The notes below the pieces were generated by a model that had not been told where the DNA came from, ran no database searches, and saw only the letters and a list, made by a program, of their open reading frames with translations. DNA of 29,504 nucleotides from Zopfochytrium polystomum. Its lineage: Eukaryota; Chytridiomycota; Chytridiomycetes; Chytridiales; Chytridiaceae. Shown here one piece after another: positions 19,882-28,070 of the stretch. The first letter of the stretch is position 1. Every line of letters begins with the position of its first letter. The stretch is from positions 1 to 29,504 of the forward strand of contig JAIVFJ010000512.1 of the NCBI GenBank assembly GCA_025765615.1, written 5' to 3'. A program made the translations under genes and the position numbers.

Positions 19882-20219
19882 TCACAACCTTCCAAACCCA
19901 AACAACACGTGCGGCACGCTCACGGCTTGGGCGTCGTCAGCAAAGAGATCGTCCACCGCACGTTTCAAGCCCTTGGTTTTTGTGGTATGCGTCCACTGCC
20001 TGCCCGATTGTCGTCGATAGATCAAGAAGTGACGACATGGACGACACTATCAGCCCGACCAGACTGAACGGCGGCACCAGCGACAGCATCATTCCGCCTC
20101 CAACCACTTGCCCCACGTTTGCGGCCACTCGAACCCCTGCCGTCGCCACGCGCGAGTTGTATGGATCCCACACGTCGGCGTCCGCGCGCTTAAAGCGCTT
20201 CTGAATGATGCTCTTCGCG
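19882..20219 (-). pseudogene. C-terminal fragment of an unknown, partly hydrophobic protein
   Basis: The minus strand reads KSIIQKRFKRADADVWDPYN, then VAANVGQVVGGGMMLSLV and PPFSLVGLIVSSMSSLL (a likely membrane or buried helix), then DLSTTIGQAVDAYHKN. After one extra C it continues KGLKRAVDDLFADDAQAV and ends VPHVLFGFGRL-TGA. An in-frame stop lies just before KSII, so an upstream exon is missing or lost. The plus strand over the same bases is open but has no family features. Family not recognised. It could be the last exon of a live gene whose earlier exons were not resolved under the neighbouring zinc-motif gene. Confidence 0.5.
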
Positions 20220-20803
20220 GCTCGTCAAGCCCCGCCAACCCACATGCGCATGTGCCTGCAAAGCCGTCGCGCCCCTCGCCGTCGCCCGCAACCAAGCCCA
20301 TCGACCCGACCGCCACGCCGCCCCCGACGCCAACCGCCGCCGCAACGCCATCCGCCGCTGCTGCCGGCGCTCCTCCAACCGGCCGCCGCACGCCGCGGCC
20401 GCCGCGCCTCGTGCGCGCACAATCGACCGCCGGTCACAGTGCGTGGACTGCTACAACCTGGGGCAGGGCGGCGGGTCGATCTGCATCGGCGGATCGCGTG
20501 TGCGCCGTGCCGCAGCGAGGAGGAGGGCGGCGTCGGCGGCGAAGCAGCGGACCGGAAGCGGCGGCGGATCCGCTGGCCCAACACGTTCGTGGCGCCACCA
20601 CCACCCCCGCCGCTGCCGCCGCCGGCGATGTCGACAGCAGTCCTCCAGCGGCCGAGTCGTCTACCGGAGCGGTGCGGACTCGTTCGCCTGCGAACCCGTT
20701 TGGGATCGAGGCGCTGTGCGAGTTAAAAATCGCGGGTGGAGTGCTGAGGGGGGTCGGGGAACCCCGGCGGATGGGTGATTATTTTTTTTTTTTGTCGATG
20801 TGA
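20205..20803 (+). pseudogene. Frameshifted HGR/RSQC zinc-motif gene, copy A
   Basis: Pro/Ala-rich N-terminal part, then a Cys/His cluster spread over frames: SCAHNR, RRSQCVDCYNLGQGGGSICI, HRRIACAPCRSEEE. It is followed by RKRRRIRWPNTFV, a PPPPPP run, and a C-terminal NPFGIEALCELKIAGG in a third frame. Copy B at 22192 has the same order: CEHGRRRSQCVACFEAGRGG, SICIHRRRRVACRLC, RRRIRGPNTYV, poly-P. Together they define C-x-H-x-R...RSQC-x2-C...G-x-GGGSICIH...AC-x2-C, the repeated His-Gly-Arg zinc-binding type known from protist and fungal proteins. Three frame changes here mean either an error-ridden assembly or a dying copy. Start uncertain. Confidence 0.55.
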
Positions 20804-22065
20804 GCAATTACTGGTGCATTTGTTCTTTGCGTTGCTGTTTTTTTTTTTTTTTTTTCAGCATTCCCAACCGCGAGATCTCTCAACCCAATATTAATACCAC
20901 AAACGGGAAACGATATGCAAAGAGAGAAAACATTCAATAAAGAGGGAAAACGTAGTACGCAGGTAACGTAAACGTGGGGTCTGAATTATCGATAGGAAAG
21001 AGCGTTGTGTGTGGAATGAAGACCACAGAGTGGTAAGCAATTGCACTGGGCATCGGAACTTCTACGTGGAATGACCAAATGTAAAGCCCACATATTGGGC
21101 TGGGCTCGTTTGTGTTTGTGTTTGGCGCATTCGTCAACAAACACACGCAAACAGACACACAACACACACAAACACCGACAATCGTGCCCCAAACATGCAG
21201 AGGTGGGGAAGAACCGGGACAGAGAAAAACGGAATGAAAGCTGAGCAATGCTGCTTGCATATAGACCGAAGGGCTGAGTGATCGACCATTCGGATTATAA
21301 AACGGATAAAATGGTATTATAAAACCCGAAGAAGCAAACAACACCAGCAAAAAGCAAACAAACAGTGCTCCAAACACAGCCCACACTTCCGCCTTGGGCG
21401 CGTGACTGAACGGATCGCTTGATGGGTGGCGAGAAACCCGCGCAGGCCGAAACAGCGGAGAAATCTTTCCCGAACGGGGCAGCGCGGAGGCTGCGTGCAA
21501 ACTTAATGAGCACTCAGCCCGTAGCACGTTGCTTCAAGAGACAAAAAAAAAAAATGAGATGCCTTCTTGCGGAGGACTCACTCACTTCCGCGCTCGCTCG
21601 GATACCAGTGCACCAAAACCGGCCGGCAGCATTATTCATCCGTAATGCACAATACTCCACAGGAGGAAGGAATGAAAATAAAAAATCGTGTGTATTAATA
21701 AGAGAAGCAAAAGAAAAACAAACAAACTCCAGCAGTGTTGTTTGTTGTTTTGTGTTGTTGTTTGAGAGCCGGCGGGCCGGGCGCCCTCGGGCTCCGGTGG
21801 CGATGAAGAAAAGCGAGCGCCAGAAATTTAAGCGACAAAAAAATTTTATTTGGTTGGGGCGGGCAATATTTCCTAATTTGGTAATAGGATTCCGAACGCG
21901 AGAGAGAGAGATAGGGAGAGAGGCAGAAAGCGAGAGAGGGATAGCGAGAGAGACAGGGAGAAAGACACAGCACTATAAATGTTTAGTGGCAAAGCAGCGA
22001 CGGAACCCGCTCGCACAGGATTCACTCACTCACTTTCCTTCTGCCTGCTCGACCCCGCTCGACCT

Positions 22066-22111
<46 letters not shown>

Positions 22112-22191
22112 CCCTCATCACATCATCATCATCTTCTTCTTCACCATCCATCAGCGTCAAACACGAGCATACTCCGCCAACTGTCATTCAT
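20804..22191. other. Upstream region of zinc-motif copy B, no gene seen
   Basis: T-runs (20838-20857), A-runs (21541-21554), a GA-rich patch (21898-21965) and a (CA)21 tract close to the start of copy B. Open frames are low-complexity only. Confidence 0.5.
22069..22110 (+). repeat. (CA)21 microsatellite
   Basis: 42 nt of pure CA repeats about 80 nt before the start codon of zinc-motif copy B, hence probably in its promoter or 5' UTR. Confidence 0.95.
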
Positions 22192-23416
22192 ATGTTCAAC
22201 GCTGGCCGCCTTCAAGCGCCCATCTCTTACCGCCCTCTACCACCAACACCACCTCCACTACCTCCGCCACTACCACAACAACAACCACAATCACAGTTGC
22301 AATCTCAACACCAACAACAACAGCAGCAGCAGCAGCAGCAGCAACAGCCACATGGCCAACTCTACGGCGTTCTCGTCCAAGTAGGCCTTCCCTCCACGGC
22401 CAGCTCGCACCCCCCGAGCCAGACGCAAATGCAACAACAGCACCTGCAACGCACCGTGCTCATTCCATGCGCATTCCCACCATACATCCGCACCTCCGCC
22501 TCAGCCGCAGCCGCGCCGACGCCCGCCCCAACGCCCCTGCCTCGCCCACAGCCGCCCCCACCGCGCCAACCGCCCTGCTGCTGCTGCCCGCCGGCCATCC
22601 CCACCCAGCGCGCCTCGCCGCCAACCATCGAGCGCTATTGCCCGCAACCACCGCCCTCCTACACCCCAGTACAACCACCGCCACCGCTGCAACCGCCCTC
22701 CCTCCCTACCCCTCCACCAGCCCCAACCCCGTACCCGCTCCCAGCATCCACCTACCCCTCGAGGCTCCCGCATCCCGCACCAACAACCATACCACCAACA
22801 CCTTTTCTCACCGTCCCCAGCCGCACCACCACCCGCACCACACGCCGCCGCCGCCGCCGCCGCGCGCCCTGCGAACACGGCCGACGCCGCTCGCAGTGCG
22901 TGGCGTGCTTCGAGGCCGGCCGCGGCGGCGGCTCGATCTGCATCCACCGGCGGCGCAGGGTCGCGTGCAGACTGTGCGCGACGGACGCCGCCGCCGGCGC
23001 GGACGCGCCGCGGCGACGCATCCGCGGGCCGAACACGTACGTCTTGCCGCCGCCCCCACCACCACCACCGCCGCCGCCGCCGCCGTCGGCGTCTGGGCAG
23101 ACGGGGCTGGCGGCTGGGTGGGACTGTATTGTCGAGAGTCGAGGAGCGTGTTTTGGTGGCAACGACGGCTGCGACGACGACGACGACGGTGAAGAAAGAG
23201 GACGAGGAAGGTGTTGACGGTACCGGCAAGCTTGCGGCGGCGCCGTTGTCGCGGTTCTCGTTCTGCGTGGAGCGTCTGCTGGCGTCGCCGGAGCGTGGTG
23301 CGGCTGTAGGGTTAACCACCGCTAAGGCGTGTGCTGCGGAAGAACGCGGTGGCGGCCAAGGCCGACCTTCCGGGTGCAAGTTTGCGGGGTCGCTGACTCC
23401 CGAAGTGGATGCGTGA
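22192..23416 (+). CDS. PolyQ/polyP protein with an HGR/RSQC double zinc motif, copy B
   Basis: ATG at 22192 (MFNAGRLQAP). The N-terminal ~215 residues are low complexity: Pro-rich, a Gln run from CAA/CAG codons (about 22306-22347), then more Pro with a CCCC cluster. A basic stretch (TTRTTRRRRRRR) leads into PCEHGRRRSQCVACFEAGRG and GGSICIHRRRRVACRLC, a tandem Cys/His zinc-binding pair. Then RRRIRGPNTYV and poly-P. The straight frame ends at 23217, but from about 23129 the next frame carries a more convincing tail (LVATTAATTTTTVKKEDEEG, SRFSFCVERLLASPERG) to 23416, so a one-base shift near 23100-23130 is likely. The architecture suggests a nuclear DNA- or protein-binding regulator; this is inference. 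Confidence 0.65.
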
Positions 23417-24157
23417 GGATGGTCGTTGGAAGCACGGGCAGATGGTGGCGAGCGGTGAATTGTGGTGTTTTTTGTTACCTTTTTATTTCTCCTTTTTTTC
23501 TTTCGATGGCACGAAATGGATACTTAAATGGATACTTTGACGCTCCTATTTAACAGGGAGTTTTCTTGCTTCAGAATATACGTAGAGAAGATAGAACGAG
23601 CCTTGAGTGCTGCGGGTTATAAGGCAACAGACGAGCAGGTATGAATTCCAGTTGGTCGATTTTACGACATTGGTTGAAATCGCTAGTGGTGTACAGTGGG
23701 GGGAAAAAAGTCTTCGGACGCCTTGTCAAAACAGCCTTGACCTCCCGTGTAGATGACGTCGTTCGACCCGTGCTTGGCTTTGTGGACACTCGAAAACAGT
23801 CCTTGCCAGGCATCAGAAGGGCGCCCGATCGTACGCAGTGCATATTGCGCCTTATTTGTTCTCGTTATTCAAGGCGACCGAATCACATTTCCATCGGTAC
23901 GGAGTCCACTTTGAATAGCTTCAATCCTTTAAATAGCCGCTTCAATTGTTAACTATTTGACTTTTGCAAATCAACTAGTGCTCAAATGCTACGCTGATGT
24001 CGCGCCGCTGGCAACCAAATCTGCCGATGCTATCATATCAGTCGATCCCGTCTTTGGCCATCCTGTTCGTTTCTTTCGCGAGCGCGGTACTCCAGCATCC
24101 CCACACGCGTTGTTTGTCTCTATCCTGGGGGTCAGTGTCTGCATCATAATCTCAAAC
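23417..24157. other. Intergenic region with a transposon end
   Basis: Lower GC than its neighbours. Carries the Tc1/mariner-type terminal repeat at 23694. No transposase and no second terminal repeat were found. The open frame over 23641-23952 is inside this AT-richer DNA and has no family features. Confidence 0.5.
23692..23722 (+). mobile_element. Solo Tc1/mariner-type terminal repeat
   Basis: A TA dinucleotide (the family's target site) is followed by CAGTGGGGGGAAAAAAG and TCTTCGGACGCC. This is the usual form of Tc1-like ends (CAGTGG..., then AAAGT.TTCGGACRCC). No matching inverted copy and no DDE transposase lies within the window, so this is a truncated element, MITE end or solo scar. 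Confidence 0.55.
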
Positions 24158-25509
24158 ATGATGCTTGTCCCCGCCGCCATGCCCCGCCTTCGCCCGCTTC
24201 TGCTATGCTGCTGCCTCCTCCTGGCCACCGTCACCATCGCCCTCGCTGCTGTCCTGTGCTTGCTTTTCGCCACCATGCCGTCCGATCGCACCGACACGTG
24301 GACCCCACCCTACCCATCGGAGCACCGCGCGGCGTCGGCGGCGACGGCGGGGGTCGGGAACCCCACCAACGGCGCCCGCGTGGCTCAGCCCGCGGATCCC
24401 CTCGCCCGCTCGCCCTTTGACCTCCCGATCCCCACCACCCCCGCCGAGCGCCACGCGCACGCGCGGCTCCTGCAAACCCTCTTCTGCGACCACATCTTCC
24501 CGCTCCCGCCCAGCCCCAACGCGACACTAGCCCCTCTCATCGTAACCGGGGTCCACCCGACCCGCGACGCGCAGCTCTCCCCCGCCGGTCTGTACGTGTA
24601 CAGCGGCGGACGCGAGCGACTTTGTATCGGGCTCGGTTGCCGATAGCGGGATGTGGGAGCTGGACGTTGCGATGAGCGTGGTGTGGGCGCTGGCGGAGGC
24701 GGAGGAGGCGGTCGGCGGGGCGGCCGACCCGCTCTTTGTAGATGTCGGGTCGAACGTCGGGGTGCATTCGGTGGTGGTGGCGGCGAACGGGTATCGGGTG
24801 GTGGCGGTCGACGGGTTGAGGGCGAACGCGCATCTGTTCCGGTCGTCGCTATGTAGGACGCCGGAGCTGATGGACAGGATTACTTTTTTCAATCAGGTGT
24901 GTGTGCGCCGCCCAGTTCCCTTCCACTCCCTCAGCCTTTAAGTACCGATGGCTGACCCCCGCTTTCCTCCCCCGACCCGACCCCATCACATGCAAGGGCC
25001 TCGGCGCAAAGTCCACCGTGTGCGCCATCGCCTCCGAGAACTTCAACCAAGGCGACGGGACGATCACGTGCTCGCCTCGCGCGATCGCGCAGTACAAAAC
25101 AACCTCAACGCCGCACGGGCTCAAGCCGTTCCGTCAGTGGCTGCGAATCGACCCGCTGGACCACCTCCTGGACGAGGACGTGTGGGTGCTGAAGATGGAC
25201 GTGGAAGGGTTCGAGCTGGACGTGCTGCAGGGTGCGTCGAGCCTCTTTGCGACGCGGCGGGTGCACTACCTTATCACGGAGGTGAACCTCGCGAAGCGCA
25301 AGACGTCGCGGATGTTGGGCGAGCTGCGCAGGCTCGGGTTCTCGTGCAGCAGGGACGGGTTTTACGGGCGACGGTGGACGATTCCGCCGAAGGAGAAGGG
25401 GTTGGACGGCACGGGAGACGAGCTCTTTAACGTCTGGTGCATCCACGCGGGGAACTTGGCGGCGGCGGGCTTGGGGAGAAAGGCGGAGAGGGCGGTGGCG
25501 GATGTGTGA
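24158..25509 (+). CDS. FkbM-type methyltransferase, membrane-anchored
   Basis: Probable SAM-dependent O-methyltransferase of the FkbM family. Exons 24158-24896 and 24997-25509, joined in phase. The N-terminus has a signal anchor (LLLCCCLLLATVTIALAAVL), so the domain probably lies in the Golgi lumen or outside. Then DFVSGSVADSGMWELDV, the SAM-binding FVDVGSNVGVHSVVVAANG, VVAVDG and, after the intron, the family signature LKMDVEGFELDVLQGA. The end is EVNLAKRK...FNVWCIH. One frame change occurs between LYVYS and TAADASDF (about 24598-24612), so a one-base indel is likely. ATG 24158, 24161 or 24179 (best context) could be the start. FkbM enzymes methylate sugars or small molecules; the substrate is unknown. 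Confidence 0.8.
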
Positions 25510-25721
25510 ATCGGCGAAGAAAACTGGTTGTAACCATGCGCGTTTCTGCTTGCGAAGGTCTTGCGTTGACCAACCGGTAACGGTGCTGGCTATTCATGGG
25601 TTGGAGAATTTGCAGGCGCCCGCGAGACCCTCGATAGTAAATAATCCCCCCGCTTCTGATTCTTTCAGCGCGTGACGTGGGGCGTGCCGCTTGATGCGAC
25701 CGGTGTTGGCGGCCGTGCTGG

Positions 25722-25907
25722 ATGCCGCCAGCAACGTCAACGACAATGGTGCTGACTGTGACCTTTCGTGCTCAACGGCCACATCCGAAGTTGCGCCACC
25801 CGCTGGGGAATGTGGCTGGCGGTCTTGCCAAGGTACCCGTGTTTGTCGAGTTCGAAGAGTGGACGGAACTAATGATTTCCTGGTTGAGGAAGCCGCTGAA
25901 GCTCTGA
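25722..25907 (+). pseudogene. Possible short coding relic
   Basis: The frame ends in LAKVPVFVEFEEWTELMISW followed by LRKPLKL and a stop, which reads like the end of a globular protein. No start, domain or upstream exon can be supported. It may be a gene fragment or chance. Confidence 0.25.
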
Positions 25908-26216
25908 GTCGCTACAGGGGGAGGACGACTACACATGGGCCGGTGGGAGGAGGAGGGAGAGATTGCTCACGAGGGGTGAGGCTGAGGATTCAACTGCGCC
26001 CAGTCCGAAAGCGCACGGGATCGGAGCCGGAGGGGGTTGGGCCAAAGCAAGCAGCGCCGCTGCCCGAACACGCGGATTCCCCTTTTTCCCCTTCCGGATT
26101 CTGGCAGTTGAAATCCGAGGCTGATCTCGAATAACACACACACAAACCCGTGTTGGCAATGGAGCGAGAAAACAGACAGACGGAGCGTGAGGGAGAGAGA
26201 GCGAGAGAGAGCGAGA

Positions 26217-26218
<2 letters not shown>

Positions 26219-26288
<70 letters not shown>
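26219..26288 (+). repeat. (AG)n microsatellite
   Basis: About 70 nt of pure AG repeats, extended on the left by interrupted GA-rich sequence from 26190. It ends about 170 nt before the acidic-protein start codon, so it is in its promoter or 5' UTR. Confidence 0.95.
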
Positions 26289-26291
<3 letters not shown>

Positions 26292-26455
26292 CACGGCGAG
26301 AGACAGAACAAGACACACCCAAACACAAACAAAGGCTGAGCAGCGTCACAAGAAACCGCTACAAAGAGCAAGGGCCAGTTGAAGAAAGAAAGAGCACCCG
26401 AAAACCCAACTTTACCCATCCCACATATACACTGCAACTATCCACGCCCAAAACG

Positions 26456-27157
26456 ATGCGGCCGCTCTCACTCGCTCTCTTCGTGGCCGTGCTCGCCACC
26501 GCAGCATCCTCTTTTGCGGCCCCAATTGCCGCCCATGGATCGGAAAACGCGCTCACCTCCCATGCCTTTCTCGGCAGCAGTGGCAACGAAGCGGTGGTTG
26601 GCCTAACACGACGTACGAAAAGTGACAAGCTTACACAATCCGTTTGCTCTTTGCCCACATACTTCAATTCCCAACGTTCTGATGACAACACGCCAATCCT
26701 TCGACTTGCCGAAACCCAATCACAGGTGGAAGAGGTAGCCGAGGCGGCGGCGGCGGCAGCGGCGGTGGCTACTCCCGAGTCGAGCGCGCAGCGAACATCG
26801 CCGACATTGCCATTCGCGGGGTGGGGCTCGCTCATGACATGGGGCTCATTCGTGGTCGGCAGAGTGAGTGTTTTTGCCCGTATCCATCTTTCGTGACGAA
26901 TCCTCCCCCACCCCCCGGTTTCCCTCCAAAATCCCCTCCCTCTTCTCAACTAAAATTTCTTTACTTCCAGACTACCTCGTAGACTCGGACCAAGCGTTCG
27001 ACGAGCAAGAGGTACTTGACGAAGAAGAGGCCATCGACGAGGAAGAGGCTCTTGACGGAGAACGAGCCATCGGCGAGGAAGGGTCCTCGACGAGGAGGAG
27101 GCAGTCGACGAGGAGGAGATTTATGAAGATGATGAAGCAGCTGAGGAAGACGAATGA
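26456..27157 (+). CDS. Secreted protein with an acidic DEEEA-repeat tail, unknown function
   Basis: ATG at 26456 begins a clear signal peptide (MRPLSLALFVAVLATAASSF, cleaved near SFAAPIA). The mature first exon is Ser/Thr/Ala-rich with an eight-Ala run. A GTGAGT donor at 26864 and a TTCCAG acceptor ending at 26970 flank an intron, but their phases differ by one; a donor GTATCC at 26879 would fit. Exon 2 reads DYLVDSDQAFDEQEVLDEEE, AIDEEEALDGERAIGEE, then needs a one-base shift near 27080 to go on as VLDEEEAVDEEEIYEDDEAA and EEDE-TGA at 27155-27157. The six-residue xDEEEA repeat argues that the shift is an indel. Probably an extracellular calcium- or cation-binding polypeptide; that is inference. 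Confidence 0.6.
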
Positions 27158-27339
27158 GGGCTTCCTGGCTTATCGTCCGTCACTTTCAACAAAGTAGTCT
27201 GTTTCTCGTTTTCCCCGTTTTCTTAAGCTGCACGTTCCTTCACATTTCCTTACCTTAAATCATAAAGTCCGCGTTTTATAACGATATTCTTAATTTGCAC
27301 AACTCTGTCAGAAACTGTCACCGCACGAAGCCTTGACGG

Positions 27340-27810
27340 TTATTTCCTCTTGCCACTGCCTCCGCTCAAGGCGGCTCCGCCGAACCTGCTGCCTGCTTCA
27401 AAGGTGCTGGCTCCATCTTGGGTGCTACTGTCTGGTTGGCGCAGCCGCTGCCATCATATGCGTCCCTGGCTTCTAGGCCCGTCCCGGCTTCGAATTACTC
27501 GCCTGCGGCTTCGCACCACAACTACTTCCGGCACTTGCTGCGAGGGGAGGCGGCTGTTGTACCCCACCAGGCATCACCGCTCCGTGATCGTGGAAGAACC
27601 TTCGATCCGTTGTCGCTTACAGGCGGCAGGTCGGGTTGGCCCAGCAGCCAGCACTTCGAGTTGCCTGTTCGCCAGCCTAAGCCTCACGGTGCGGATGAAC
27701 TGCCGCCACTGCCTCCCCTTTGTCCCTCCGCTGCACTGCGCCGAAACCATACTGATGACGCCATTACCGGTTTTCTTCACCCTTCCGCGACCTTAGTTGC
27801 ACCAGCCTTT
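27340..27810 (-). pseudogene. Decayed copy of the 3' end of the Gly-rich gene
   Basis: Minus-strand pieces match the gene at 28071: KKTGNGVISMVSAQCSGGTK against KRTGSGRAGGGSAVSSGGTK, and the terminus FGGAALSGGSGKRK-stop against TKPATGGGGGKKK-stop. Between them are stops and frame changes. Same strand and order as the intact gene and directly downstream of it, so a tandem duplicate that has died. Confidence 0.6.
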
Positions 27811-28070
27811 TGCCACTCTTTTGACAATTTTACTCATGCTAATATATTGTTGAACAATGGGGAGTACATTGTACTTGTAAGTGAGTCTAAGTAGCTTCCC
27901 CATCCTGTAACATAAAAACTACTACCTTTTTAGAAACGAAGAGGATTTCATACGGCCTTTTGACAGCAATATATTTCTATATTGAGCCTGAAAGAATAGT
28001 GAAACCCCTGGGCAATGTAAACACAATCCTGCATCATAGCTTACAGAAAAATCCCAACTCTACAAATATC
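27811..28070. other. AT-rich 3' flank of the Gly-rich gene
   Basis: Short AT-rich stretch with no coding signal; presumably holds the 3' end of the minus-strand Gly-rich transcript. Confidence 0.45.

Larger units (their letters stand above)
25510..26455. other. Region between the FkbM-type and acidic-protein genes
   Basis: Holds a short coding-like stretch ending at 25907 (listed separately) and a long AG repeat before the next gene. Nothing else supported. Confidence 0.45.

Noticed and set aside
20037..20204. Plus-strand start MDDTISPTRLNGG as the N-terminus of zinc-motif copy A
   Set aside because: It ends at a stop before the motif and is antisense to a more convincing minus-strand C-terminus.
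22501..23379. 292-residue minus-strand Arg-rich frame
   Set aside because: Antisense to the Pro-rich and zinc-motif part of copy B.
23641..23952. Open frame over the Tc1-type end (both strands)
   Set aside because: It spans the terminal repeat itself and shows no transposase signature (no DDE or HTH).
25929..26437. Minus-strand Leu/Ser-rich frames (SLSLSL)
   Set aside because: Translation of the AG microsatellite on the opposite strand.
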